NCBI GenBank assembly: GCA_022787085.1
Contig: JALFVE010000035.1
Span: forward strand, 1-44,517
DNA length: 44,517 nucleotides
Direction of reading: 5' to 3'
Origin: Oscillospiraceae bacterium
GTDB taxonomy: Bacteria > Bacillota > Clostridia > Oscillospirales > Ruminococcaceae
Position numbers and translations under genes: made by a program. Under the pieces are notes generated by a model. It did not search any database and was not told where the DNA came from. It saw only the letters and a list, made by a program, of their open reading frames with translations. This document shows, piece after piece, positions 24,376 through 33,302 of the stretch. The first letter of the stretch is position 1. Every line of letters begins with the position of its first letter.

Positions 24376-25647
24376 TCAGCTCTGCATAATGCCGAAAATC
24401 GTAAGCTCTGTGTTCGCACTGCCCTCGGCAAGCTTTATTTCAACGGTGTGCTTTTCAGTATCCTTTGAAATGATGATCTGCTTGGTGTCGCCGTAATTGC
24501 CCCAGCCGCCCGAGAAATCAGCTTCAAGAGTGCCCTTTCGCTCGCCGTCAATGTAAACATCGTATTTGCCGCCCTTGCCGTCAGTCTGCTTGAGATAGAA
24601 GAAGCCGAGGCATTTACATTCCGTTTCGAATTTCAGATATCCCTCGCCCCTGGTAACGAAATTATCGGGGAAAAGCTCGGGATAAACGCTGTTTCCGCCT
24701 AATTCAAAGCCGCTTATCTCAACGGGAGATATCTCGGAAGCGCCAAGCATTTTTGCATTTGCATAGTAATCGGCAGTGTAAGCCGCAGCAGTAAAGGCAG
24801 TGTCCGAGGTATCAATGCTGTCAAGCTCGCCGTATACGCCGTCCAGATATCTCGTCAGCAGCTGACCGATAAGCCTGTGACCGTCATCATTGGGATGGAG
24901 CCCGTCGGGAGAAATATCCTTTGACACAATATTTCCCGCCTCTATCTCGGGATAGAAGGCATCTCTGTAGCTTATCATGGGCAGGTCGTAAGCTGCGCCT
25001 ATCTCCTTGTGGACCTCCTGAAGATTATTTCCGTCGGTAGAAGCGGTAAAGAGCAGAATGACAGCCGGCTCACTTTCGGAGGATAGTATCTTTCTCACAA
25101 GGCTGTCATAGGAATACTTGTTCATCACCTTGTCGGTGTCATTAACGGCAAATTCGGTAATGACCACATCGGGCTTTGCGCTCAGCAGCTGCTCGTCCAC
25201 CCTGTGAACGCCCAGATATGAATTGGTGCCGCCGATACCTGCATTGACAAAATTCACCTCGCAGTCGGGGAATTTCTCCGTCCAGTAGGCATGGAAAAGC
25301 TCCGCATAGCAGTTAGCCTGATTGGAAGCAAGGCTGCCCTGAGTGATAGAGCCGCCGATAACGCCCACAGTTATCTGCTTTTCATTCTGAGCCTTGAGCA
25401 TTGCCTTGGCAAGGCGGGACTTATTGCCCTCGCTTATCAATGCACGCTTGTACATAGCGTCGGTAATGCCGTTTTCAAGGACAAATGGTTCCTCGGAAAC
25501 CTCCTGAACGTCAGCAAGTTCGGTGATCTGAGTGCTTTCCTCGGCAGCAGTATCCGCAGGAATATCGCCTGACTTATTGCAGCCTGCCAGAGAAAAGCAC
25601 ATTACTGCAGCTATCATACCGGGAATAAATCTGATTTTTGACTTCAT
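24376..25647 (-). CDS. SGNH/GDSL-family hydrolase lipoprotein
   Basis: The 423-residue protein has a lipoprotein signal peptide with lipobox LAGC (near residue 22). Its SGNH domain (about 80-270) has block I GGSITQG with the nucleophile Ser, block II GIGGTN, block III EFAVND and block V DGLHPNDDGH with the Asp-His pair. A C-terminal beta-sandwich of about 120 residues follows. Such enzymes often deacetylate plant or cell-wall polysaccharides; the substrate cannot be read from sequence. AAGGAG lies 10 nt before the ATG at 25647. It follows the beta-sandwich membrane protein gene in the same operon. Confidence 0.87.
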   Translation of the reverse strand: MKSKIRFIPGMIAAVMCFSLAGCNKSGDIPADTAAEESTQITELADVQEVSEEPFVLENGITDAMYKRALISEGNKSRLAKAMLKAQNEKQITVGVIGGSITQGSLASNQANCYAELFHAYWTEKFPDCEVNFVNAGIGGTNSYLGVHRVDEQLLSAKPDVVITEFAVNDTDKVMNKYSYDSLVRKILSSESEPAVILLFTASTDGNNLQEVHKEIGAAYDLPMISYRDAFYPEIEAGNIVSKDISPDGLHPNDDGHRLIGQLLTRYLDGVYGELDSIDTSDTAFTAAAYTADYYANAKMLGASEISPVEISGFELGGNSVYPELFPDNFVTRGEGYLKFETECKCLGFFYLKQTDGKGGKYDVYIDGERKGTLEADFSGGWGNYGDTKQIIISKDTEKHTVEIKLAEGSANTELTIFGIMQS

Positions 25648-25674
25648 AACTAATAAACTCCTTAATAAATTCAA

Positions 25675-25698
25675 GCGGCTGCTATAATAAGCAGCCGC
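25675..25698 (-). other. Intercistronic GC-rich hairpin
   Basis: GCGGCTGC (25675-25682) and GCAGCCGC (25691-25698) form a perfect 8-bp stem with an 8-nt loop between the beta-sandwich gene and the SGNH gene. The minus-strand tail TTGAATTTATT is not a good T tract, so it is more likely a stabilising or partial-termination element that lowers the downstream gene. Confidence 0.5.
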
Positions 25699-25719
25699 AA
25701 AATAATCTTGTTCAAAGGA

Positions 25720-26448
25720 TCATCTGTATTTGCCGAGAGCCTTTTTAACGAAGAACACAACACCTGCAATTACAGCCAGAACCAGCAGAATAAACAGTAT
25801 AACGGTAATGACCGAGGTGAATCCGCTGGGACCCTGATAAAGAGAGTTGTCGATATCGCCCACATTGGGGATAGTTTTTCCGTAATTGTCGGTAATGGTA
25901 ATGTCGTCAAACATACCCAGATCTCCCTCAAAGCCTGATACAATGGGGAAGGAAATGCCTATCTTGGAATTTTCGGCATCAGCGGGAACGGTAATGGTAG
26001 CAACCCTGTAGCTGCCTGCGGAATCGGTAAGGAAGCTCTGAGAGGACCACTGCTCGCCGTCGGTAAATATCTCAAACTGAGATGTAGCCTTGGCTGCCTT
26101 AGAAGAAGCGTTTATGTAGATCTTCATGGTATAGCCCGAAAAGCTGTCAAGACCGAAATCCTCGGCGTCCAGATAGAAGCCGCCGTAACGGTTGCTGATC
26201 TCTCCCTTAAAGCTCTCGCTGAGCTTCAGTCCCTTTCCCGAAATGGCATCCTTCTCGGTAAGCTCCATGGTAAGCCCCGTATCCGAAGCATTGCCGAAGG
26301 TATGAATGTAATCAAGTGATTTTTCCGTATCAAAGGTAATTGTAGCCGCACCAACGCTGTCAGACTTATCAGTCTCTGCATAAACGGCTGTGCTCATGGT
26401 AAATGCCGCAGCAGCAGCGATCAGAAGGGATAATAATTTTTTCATCAT
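25720..26448 (-). CDS. Secreted, C-terminally membrane-anchored beta-sandwich protein, possibly carbohydrate-binding
   Basis: The 242-residue protein has a signal peptide (KKLLSLLIAAAAAFTMSTAVYA, cleaved near residue 24). An approximately 170-residue beta-rich domain resembles carbohydrate-binding jelly rolls (ITFDTEKSLDYIHTFGN, GGFYLDAEDFGLDSFSGY, LGMFDDITITD). A short linker and a C-terminal membrane helix (about 210-232) with a KKALGKYR cytoplasmic tail follow. There is no catalytic motif. Family membership is uncertain. The start is ATG at 26448 or 26445, with only a weak ribosome site. It is the first gene of a two-gene operon with the SGNH lipoprotein. Confidence 0.68.
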   Translation of the reverse strand: MMKKLLSLLIAAAAAFTMSTAVYAETDKSDSVGAATITFDTEKSLDYIHTFGNASDTGLTMELTEKDAISGKGLKLSESFKGEISNRYGGFYLDAEDFGLDSFSGYTMKIYINASSKAAKATSQFEIFTDGEQWSSQSFLTDSAGSYRVATITVPADAENSKIGISFPIVSGFEGDLGMFDDITITDNYGKTIPNVGDIDNSLYQGPSGFTSVITVILFILLVLAVIAGVVFFVKKALGKYR

Positions 26449-26518
26449 CGAACCATCTTTCTCTCTGTTTTCTTTTCTCTCATCAATGGGTCGGCAAGCG
26501 AGCCGACCATACACTATA

Positions 26519-26547
26519 ATTTTATTACAAATCCCCCGATTTGTCAA
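26519..26547 (-). promoter_or_regulatory. Sigma-A promoter of the beta-sandwich/SGNH operon
   Basis: On the minus strand TTGACA (26547-26542) and TAAAAT (26524-26519) are 17 nt apart. A 7-bp hairpin GGTCGGC/GCCGACC lies in the leader just downstream, near 26489-26508. Confidence 0.78.
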
Positions 26548-26597
26548 TAGAAACCTCTTCCGTAAATTTGTCAATTTTTTATCACAGAATTTGATAT

Positions 26598-26628
26598 AAA
26601 CAACAAACGGGGAGCGGAAGGCTCCCCG
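26598..26628 (-). terminator. Intrinsic terminator of the EF-G paralogue gene
   Basis: On the minus strand CGGGGAGC/GCTCCCCG (26608-26615 with 26621-26628, 5-nt loop) is followed by the T-rich tail TTTGTTGTTT, 12 nt after the stop at 26641. Confidence 0.85.
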
Positions 26629-26640
26629 CTTAAAAATTGC

Positions 26641-28719
26641 TTATTCAGCGCTGTTTAAGGAAAGGATAACGTCGGAAACGAGATTAGCGGGAAGCTGCTC
26701 ATAGCGGACAAATTCAAAGGTAAAGCTTCCTCTGCCCCTGGTGATCTGCCGAAGCTGCATGGTAAAGGACTGCATTTCCCTCTCGGGAACCTCAGCAACG
26801 ATCTCAGTCATACCCTTTTCCTCGGCAGGATTCATGCCCAGAACTCTGCCTCTGCGCTTGTTGAGGTCGCCCATAACATCGCCCGTATTATCATTGGGGA
26901 TAAGAGCGGTAAGAGTGCCCACAGGCTCAAGGATAGTGGGGTCAGCCTGCTTGATGCCCTCCTTGAAGGCAATTGCCGCAGCGGTCTTGAATGCCATTTC
27001 GGAGCTGTCAACGGGATGATAGGAGCCGTCAACGAGAATTGCCTTGACGCCCGTAACGGGGCAGCCTGCCAGCACACCCTTGTTCATGCAGTCTCTGAGA
27101 CCCTTTTCAACAGCAGGGAAGAAATTCTTGGGAACAGCGCCGCCGAAGACCTTCTCCTCGAAAACAAGCTCATCGGAAATGCAGGGCTCAAATTCAATCC
27201 ATACATGACCATACTGACCATGTCCGCCTGACTGCTTCTTGTGCTTGCCCTCAGCCTTGACCTTCTTGCGGATAGTCTCACGGTATGCGATGCGGACGGG
27301 AGCAAGGACAGCGTCAACGCCGAACTTGTTCTTGAGCTTAGCTGCAGCCACCTCGATGTGCTGCTCGCCGAGACCCGCAATTACAAATTCACCCGTAGCA
27401 GGATCCTGATTGAAGGAGAGTGCAGGGTCCTCCTCGCAAAGTCTTGCAAAAGCAGCGCTTATCTTGCTTTCATCGCCCTGGGACTTAGCCTTAACAGCCA
27501 TCTTGTAGCAGGGAACGGGGAAAACGATCTTGTCAAGAGAAACAGCCTTGCCCTCGCAGATAGTGTCATTGGTTGCCGCACCTATCTTAACGGCAGCGCA
27601 TATATCGCCCGCATTGACGGAGGAGACCTCTGTCTGCTTCTTGCCGCAGAGGGAATAAAGCTTGCCTATCTTCTCAGGCTCGCCCGTAGTCGCATTTATG
27701 TATTCGGAATTAGCCTTTAAAACGCCGCTCATGACCTTGATAAAGGAGAGCTTGCCCACAAACTGATCGGCAACGGTCTTGAATACAAAAGCTCTGAGAG
27801 GAACATCATTTTTGCATACGATCTCCTCGATATCATCGCCCGAAACAGCCTCCGCAGGAGGGCAGTCTGCAGGAGAGGGCATCAGGAGGCAGACCTCCTT
27901 GAGAAGCATATCAATGCAGCCCATGGTAATATCGGAGCAGCAGACAACAGGAGTGATAAGACCCTTATTCATGCCGTCATGAAGACCCTTGACAAGCTCC
28001 TTCTGAGTAAATGCCTCACCCTCGAAGAATTTCTCCATCAGCTCTTCATCAGTCTCGGCAACAGCCTCGGAGAATGCGGCAACAAGACCGTCCATACGGT
28101 ATTCCATCTTCTCGGATACCTCGGCGGTGGGCATATCCGTCTCGCTCACATTGCCCTTCTCATCGTACTTATAGCACTTCATCTCAATGAGATTAACGTA
28201 GGAAACCACCTGTCTGTCCTTGATAACGGGAACGATAACAGGGCACACGGTAGGACCGAAAACAGTTTTCAGATCGGTGAGAACGTTGTAGAAATTGGCG
28301 TCGGGATCGTCTACCTTAGTGATAACGAACATGGTAGCCTTGCCTGCCTTGCGGGCAGCCTTGTAAGCCTTTTCGGTGCCCACCTTAACGCCTGATTTTC
28401 CTGAAACGGTTATCATAACGGTGTCGGCAGCCCTTACAGCCTCCAGCATATCTGCCTCGAAATCGAAAAGACCGGGAGCGTCAAGGAGATTGAGCTTCAA
28501 GCCGTTATATTCAAATGAAGCGAGGGCAGCGCCGAGAGATGCCTTGCGCTTGATCTCCTCGGGGTCGTAGTCGCAGACGGTGTTGCCGTCAGAGGTCTTT
28601 CCGAGACGGTCGGATGCGCCTGCCTTATAGATAAGGGCTTCGGCAAGGGTGGTCTTTCCCGAGCCGCTGTGTCCTGCAATAGCAATATTTCGGATATTCT
28701 CTGCGCAGTAGTCGTTCAT
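26641..28719 (-). CDS. EF-G-like translation factor GTPase paralogue
   Basis: The 692-residue protein follows the EF-G domain order. The G domain has P-loop GHSGSGKTT (near residue 15), DAPG in place of the usual DTPG, and TKVD in place of NKMD. Domain II is at about 310-390, and domains III-V carry GEQHIEVAA and SGGHGQYGHVWIEFEP. These G-motif changes set it apart from canonical FusA and match the EF-G-like paralogues found in many Firmicutes, whose role is poorly defined. AAAGGAG lies 10 nt before the ATG. It stands alone, away from the str operon. Confidence 0.85.
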   Translation of the reverse strand: MNDYCAENIRNIAIAGHSGSGKTTLAEALIYKAGASDRLGKTSDGNTVCDYDPEEIKRKASLGAALASFEYNGLKLNLLDAPGLFDFEADMLEAVRAADTVMITVSGKSGVKVGTEKAYKAARKAGKATMFVITKVDDPDANFYNVLTDLKTVFGPTVCPVIVPVIKDRQVVSYVNLIEMKCYKYDEKGNVSETDMPTAEVSEKMEYRMDGLVAAFSEAVAETDEELMEKFFEGEAFTQKELVKGLHDGMNKGLITPVVCCSDITMGCIDMLLKEVCLLMPSPADCPPAEAVSGDDIEEIVCKNDVPLRAFVFKTVADQFVGKLSFIKVMSGVLKANSEYINATTGEPEKIGKLYSLCGKKQTEVSSVNAGDICAAVKIGAATNDTICEGKAVSLDKIVFPVPCYKMAVKAKSQGDESKISAAFARLCEEDPALSFNQDPATGEFVIAGLGEQHIEVAAAKLKNKFGVDAVLAPVRIAYRETIRKKVKAEGKHKKQSGGHGQYGHVWIEFEPCISDELVFEEKVFGGAVPKNFFPAVEKGLRDCMNKGVLAGCPVTGVKAILVDGSYHPVDSSEMAFKTAAAIAFKEGIKQADPTILEPVGTLTALIPNDNTGDVMGDLNKRRGRVLGMNPAEEKGMTEIVAEVPEREMQSFTMQLRQITRGRGSFTFEFVRYEQLPANLVSDVILSLNSAE

Positions 28720-28808
28720 AATAGGTTCGCTCCTTTTAATTGATTTATCTTGACTGAAAATGAGATTTGTTGTCAAAATACACAATCAGCCTTGTTATTA
28801 CAATATAT

Positions 28809-28837
28809 ATTATATATTATTTGTATAGCTATTGCAA
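28809..28837 (-). promoter_or_regulatory. Sigma-A promoter of the EF-G paralogue gene
   Basis: On the minus strand TTGCAA (28837-28832) and TATAAT (28814-28809) are 17 nt apart. The leader is about 85 nt and very AT-rich. The 330-bp gap to the GH5 gene holds this promoter, the divergent GH5 promoter and nothing else I recognise. Confidence 0.7.
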
Positions 28838-28952
28838 TAGTCTGGAATAATTTTGTACAGAAACTTTAAAAATATATGTCTGATTTTATTTATATTAACC
28901 ATACCTGAAGTATATTCCCCAATAAAACAGAGAAAAAATTGTATAAAACCTC

Positions 28953-28981
28953 TTGAATTTTCGTCAGAAGTGTGGTATTAT
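28953..28981 (+). promoter_or_regulatory. Sigma-A promoter of the GH5 gene
   Basis: TTGAAT (28953-28958) and TATTAT (28976-28981) are 17 nt apart, with TGG before the -10 (extended -10). The start codon is about 60 nt further on. No operator dyad was recognised. Confidence 0.72.
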
Positions 28982-29049
28982 TGTATCAGATAAACAAAAA
29001 TATCGCAGGCAGAACCACATTGAAAGCTAATTGAAGGAGGATTCCACAC

Positions 29050-30876
29050 ATGAAAATGAAAACGATATCATCTGCCGCAGCACTGTTTCTCGCCATGACA
29101 ATGCTGGCAGGCTGTGCAGGAAGCGGCGGAAATGCCGAAAAGACCGATAATACTCACGCTCCCGCAGAAAGCGAAGCAGCGTCGGAAAGTACGCCGCCCG
29201 CATCCGACCCCGCCGAGGAGGAAAAGCTGGTGGGAATGACCTCACTTGAGATGGTGAGAGCCATGGGCAACGGCATAAATCTGGGCAACACTCTCGAAGT
29301 CTATAATCATCAGAGCTACACAGGGGGCGCAAATCCCGACGGCTTTGAAACAGGCTGGGGACAGCCCTACACCACCGCCGAAATGATACAGGGCATGAAG
29401 AACGCAGGCTTTGATACCATAAGAATACCCGTAGCCTGGACAAACGGCATGAACTTTGAAAAGGACGACTATACCATAGACGAAAGGCTCATGAACCGTG
29501 TTGAGACGGTGGTAAACTATGCCCTTGAAGCCGATATGTACGTTATCATAAACGACCACTGGGACGGCGGCTGGTGGGGAATGTTCGGCTCGGAGGATCA
29601 GGCGACAAGGGATAAAGCTCTTGAAATGTATAAATCCATGTGGACGCAGATAGGCGAGAATTTCAAGGATTATTCCCATAAGCTTATATTTGAGTCTGCA
29701 AACGAAGAGCTGGGCGACCGCCTGAACGACAAGGATATAACAGGCTCTGAGGGAGTTCTCAAAAAAAGCGAGTGCTATGAGACAGCAAATATGATTAACA
29801 GCGAGTTTGTGAAGCTCATCCGTTCCCAGGGCGGAAACAACGAAGACCGCTTCCTGCTTATCGCAGGCTATAATACGGATATTGCCCTCACCTGCGACGA
29901 ACGCTTTAAAATGCCCGAGGATACGGCAGACAGCAAGCTCCTTCTCTCGGTGCATTACTATACTCCGTGGGACTACTGCGGCACCGAAAGCGTGGATCAC
30001 TGGGGTTCGCCCACAGATTATGACGAGCAGAACGAACTTTTCGAGAAGCTTTCCAAATTCTCCGGGCAGGGCTACGGCGTTGTCATCGGCGAATATGCGG
30101 TCATGAAGAAAAACGGCGGAATAAAGCCCGATACGGATAAATTCTATTCCAACCTGATGGATAACTGCGACCTTTACGATTTCTGCCCCGTTCTTTGGGA
30201 CTGCAGCAATTTCTACAAGAGAGTATCGAACACCACCGCCGACGAAACACTGGCGAAAATATTCTCCGACCGCAGATATGAGAACGAAAAGGACAAGGAT
30301 ACAGAAGCCGTAAAGACCGAAGCCAAGGCAAGAATAGATGAAACAAGGCAGAAAGCGGAGGATGAGCAGATAGAAAGCATCGACCTGCCTCCCTCCGACG
30401 ATATGGCGATCGCATGGATAATGTACGCTGCAAGCGATTACGGGGTATCCTACAGCGTGGGAGATGTGTACGATCCCACTAACTGCACTACAGGAGTAAA
30501 GGCAGAAAACGTGCAGATAACAGGCGAGGGAACCTATACCGTGAGCCTTGATTTCTCGGAATGCGGCATGGCAAAGGGCGTTGCATTCTCGGCGCTTGGC
30601 ATCTCAAACGGCGAGGAGCTGTTCCCCGGCTATACATATACAATTGACGAGATACTCATTAACGGCGAAGCCTTTGAAATGGCAGGCAAGGGCTACACCT
30701 GCTCCGACGACGGAAAGTGCACCAGAGTAAACCTCTATAACGGCTGGGTAAAGTCGGTTCCCGAGGAAGCGCGAACAGCAGACGGCGACCTGACAGACTG
30801 CTCCGCACAGATAATGCCCCTCACCGAAAGCAAGCGGATCAAGACCATTTCAGTGACCTTTACCGTAAAGGCTTAA
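29050..30876 (+). CDS. Glycoside hydrolase family 5 lipoprotein (endo-glucanase type)
   Basis: The 608-residue protein has a lipobox MLAGC with Cys22, then an acidic Ser/Pro linker to about residue 58. A GH5 barrel (about 60-420) has GINLGNTLE, RIPVAW (125-130), INDHWDGGWW, the acid/base Glu219 in SANEE and the nucleophile Glu348 in VVIGEYA. A charged helical linker (about 425-460) leads to a beta-sandwich domain of about 140 residues, not assigned. GH5 enzymes of this type cut beta-glucans such as cellulose or xyloglucan; no dockerin is present. It is thus a surface lipoprotein, not a cellulosome part. AAGGAGG lies about 9 nt before the ATG. Confidence 0.9.
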   Translation: MKMKTISSAAALFLAMTMLAGCAGSGGNAEKTDNTHAPAESEAASESTPPASDPAEEEKLVGMTSLEMVRAMGNGINLGNTLEVYNHQSYTGGANPDGFETGWGQPYTTAEMIQGMKNAGFDTIRIPVAWTNGMNFEKDDYTIDERLMNRVETVVNYALEADMYVIINDHWDGGWWGMFGSEDQATRDKALEMYKSMWTQIGENFKDYSHKLIFESANEELGDRLNDKDITGSEGVLKKSECYETANMINSEFVKLIRSQGGNNEDRFLLIAGYNTDIALTCDERFKMPEDTADSKLLLSVHYYTPWDYCGTESVDHWGSPTDYDEQNELFEKLSKFSGQGYGVVIGEYAVMKKNGGIKPDTDKFYSNLMDNCDLYDFCPVLWDCSNFYKRVSNTTADETLAKIFSDRRYENEKDKDTEAVKTEAKARIDETRQKAEDEQIESIDLPPSDDMAIAWIMYAASDYGVSYSVGDVYDPTNCTTGVKAENVQITGEGTYTVSLDFSECGMAKGVAFSALGISNGEELFPGYTYTIDEILINGEAFEMAGKGYTCSDDGKCTRVNLYNGWVKSVPEEARTADGDLTDCSAQIMPLTESKRIKTISVTFTVKA

Positions 30877-30884
30877 CGCAGAAA

Positions 30885-30917
30885 GCGCCCCGAGGCAGCA
30901 GCTTCGGGGCGCATTTT
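30885..30917 (+). terminator. Intrinsic terminator of the GH5 gene
   Basis: GCGCCCCGA (30885-30893) pairs with TCGGGGCGC (30904-30912), followed by ATTTTAT. It lies 8 nt after the stop codon. Confidence 0.85.
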
Positions 30918-30999
30918 ATGCGGCGTCACTCGCTGTTTTTTTAGTTTGTTTATATCATGCTCAGACAAAAAATCAACTGCGTTTTCCGAAAATTGTCCG

Positions 31000-31028
31000 T
31001 TGCAAAATCCTGCGGGGCGTGGTATAAT
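31000..31028 (+). promoter_or_regulatory. Sigma-A promoter of recQ
   Basis: TTGCAA (31000-31005) and TATAAT (31023-31028) are 17 nt apart, with TGG before the -10. It stands about 33 nt before the recQ start. Confidence 0.78.
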
Positions 31029-31061
31029 TATCCTTGATATTATTTTTGTAAGGTGGATTTT

Positions 31062-33302
31062 ATGCGGCACAACGAGATTCTCAAACAATATTTCGGCTAT
31101 GAGAGCTTCCGTGAGGGGCAGGAGGAGCTTGTTACAAGTATTCTGTCGGGACGTGACACTCTCGGAGTTATGCCTACGGGTGCGGGCAAATCCGTTTGCT
31201 ATCAGGTGCCTGCGCTTATGACAGAGGGCATTGCTATTGTTATTTCTCCACTTATCTCCCTTATGCAGGATCAGGTGGGGGCGCTTGTTCAGTCGGGTAT
31301 CAGAGCCGCTTACATTAATAGTTCCCTTACTCAGAATCAGCTCTATGCCGTTATCCGAAACGCCGAGGCGGGGGTGTACAAGATCATTTATGTGGCTCCC
31401 GAGAGGCTGGATTCGGAAATATTCCTGAACCTTGCACGCAGGATAAAGATATCCATGATTACCGTTGACGAGGCTCACTGCATTTCTCAGTGGGGTCAGG
31501 ATTTCAGACCCTCCTATCTGAATATACCGAAATTTGCCGCAGAGCTTCCCGAAAGACCCGTAATTACCGCTTTTACTGCCACTGCCACAGAGCGTGTCCG
31601 TGAGGATATTATCCGTCTGCTGGAGCTTCGTGATCCCTTTACTCTTGTGACGGGCTTTGACAGAAAAAATCTCTATTTTGAAGTCCGCCGTCCCTCGGAC
31701 AAGGCTGCCGATCTGAAACGGCTCATCACCGCTTACGACAAGGAGGGGCGCAGCGGAATTATTTACTGCTCCACAAGAAAGACGGTGGAGGAGGTTTGCG
31801 AAAGGCTCGCTCGGGGCGGCTTTCCCGCTACAAGATATCATGCGGGGCTTTCCGAGGAGGAGCGCAGGGCTAATCAGGAGGATTTCATTTATGACCGAAA
31901 GCGCATTATGGTCGCCACAAATGCTTTCGGCATGGGCATTGACAAATCAAACGTGACCTTTGTTATCCACTACAATATGCCAAAGGATGTGGAGAGCTAT
32001 TATCAGGAGGCGGGCCGTGCGGGACGTGACGGCTCTCCCTCCGACTGTATTCTTCTTTACAGCGGCAGGGATGTTGTGACGGGGGAATTTCTTATTAATA
32101 AGAGCTTCGAGGAATCGGAGCTGCCGCCCGAAATTGCCGAGGAGACAAGGAGGCGTGATCTCAAACGGCTTCGGGACATGACCTTTTACTGCACCTGCGG
32201 TGATTGTCTCAGGGGATATATCCTGCGGTATTTCGGGGAAAAGGCTCCTATGGAATGCGGCTGCTGCTCCGTTTGCTGCTCGGATTCCGAGGAGGTTGAC
32301 ATTACCGTTGAGGCTCAGAAGATATTGTCCTGCATTTATCGGGCGGGGCAGAGATACGGCGTTAAGACCATATGCGATATTCTCAGGGGAAGTGAGTCGG
32401 AAAAGCTTTCCCGTTCGGGGCTTGACAGGATCTCCACCTACGGCATTATGGCGGATACTTCGGAAAAACGCATCAGGCACATTGAGGAACGGCTTGAGAA
32501 CATGGGCTATGTTATCCGCACAGAGGGGGAATATCCCGTTTTAAAGCTGGATAATTCCGCTTTAGAGGTCCTCAGGGGGAATGTGACCCTCAAGGCACGA
32601 ATACCCGAGGACGCTGTTAAGAAGAAAAAGGAAACTCTCGTTTATGAACGTGACCCGAAGCTTATGGATATCCTCAAAAAGCTTCGCCAGAAAAAGGCTT
32701 CTATTCAGAGCGTGCCTGCATATTTCATTTTTACCGACGCTTCTCTTGCGGATATGTGCGAGAAAAGACCCGTTACTCCCGAGGAATTTCTGAATATTTC
32801 GGGTGTGGGCGGCGCTAAACTTGAACGCTACGGGGCAGATTTTATCAAGGCTATAAAGGATTACTGCGAGGGAAATCCCACGGCGGCTCCCACTGTTTCA
32901 AAGGCTTCCGTTAACCGTATGAAAACTCCCGTGGAGAGGGAAAAAGCCTTTGCAGAGCTTGAAAAGGGCATTGGCGATTTTTCGCCCTCGGAGGAGAATG
33001 TTCACATTACCGCTCTTATAAGCAGCATTATTACGGCGGCGGGGGTCAATGTTTCTGCGGCGAATCTCAGGACGGTGGTTTACGAATGGCTTATTTCAGA
33101 GGGGTATTTACAGATCTGCTCCGACGGTGATGATGGTACAAGAAAGGGCATTACGCCCCGTTCCGCCGAGATAGGTATTTTTGAAGAGGAGGTCACTGCT
33201 TCCTCGGGAAAAAAATACACCCATGTACTGTACAGCACACAGGCGCAGAGATTTATTGCGGATAATCTTGGAAATATCGGCAGGATGGCTGCTCATTTAT
33301 GA
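31062..33302 (+). CDS. recQ: ATP-dependent DNA helicase RecQ
   Basis: The 746-residue protein has Walker A TGAGKS (39-44), DEAH in VDEAHCISQWGQDFRP (near 134) and helicase C motifs GMGIDKSNV and QEAGRAGRDG. A Zn-binding RQC segment has Cys in TCGDC and CGCCSVCC, and an HRDC domain (about 530-600) has GVGGAKLERYG. A further C-terminal helix-turn-helix-like region (about 630-740) ends the protein. It unwinds recombination intermediates. The ATG at 31062 has AAGGTGG 5 nt upstream; a GTG at 31053 lies inside that site. Its 3' end overlaps the convergent rlmH by 10 bp. Confidence 0.94.
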   Translation: MRHNEILKQYFGYESFREGQEELVTSILSGRDTLGVMPTGAGKSVCYQVPALMTEGIAIVISPLISLMQDQVGALVQSGIRAAYINSSLTQNQLYAVIRNAEAGVYKIIYVAPERLDSEIFLNLARRIKISMITVDEAHCISQWGQDFRPSYLNIPKFAAELPERPVITAFTATATERVREDIIRLLELRDPFTLVTGFDRKNLYFEVRRPSDKAADLKRLITAYDKEGRSGIIYCSTRKTVEEVCERLARGGFPATRYHAGLSEEERRANQEDFIYDRKRIMVATNAFGMGIDKSNVTFVIHYNMPKDVESYYQEAGRAGRDGSPSDCILLYSGRDVVTGEFLINKSFEESELPPEIAEETRRRDLKRLRDMTFYCTCGDCLRGYILRYFGEKAPMECGCCSVCCSDSEEVDITVEAQKILSCIYRAGQRYGVKTICDILRGSESEKLSRSGLDRISTYGIMADTSEKRIRHIEERLENMGYVIRTEGEYPVLKLDNSALEVLRGNVTLKARIPEDAVKKKKETLVYERDPKLMDILKKLRQKKASIQSVPAYFIFTDASLADMCEKRPVTPEEFLNISGVGGAKLERYGADFIKAIKDYCEGNPTAAPTVSKASVNRMKTPVEREKAFAELEKGIGDFSPSEENVHITALISSIITAAGVNVSAANLRTVVYEWLISEGYLQICSDGDDGTRKGITPRSAEIGIFEEEVTASSGKKYTHVLYSTQAQRFIADNLGNIGRMAAHL

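Noticed and set aside
31000-31061. Replication origin at the codon-usage switch
   Set aside because: No dnaA, dnaN or cluster of DnaA boxes seen; the switch is kept only as a composition observation.
30873-31841. 322-codon minus-strand frame across the recQ start and promoter
   Set aside because: It is antisense to the conserved RecQ helicase domain and covers the recQ promoter and GH5 terminator; no family features seen.
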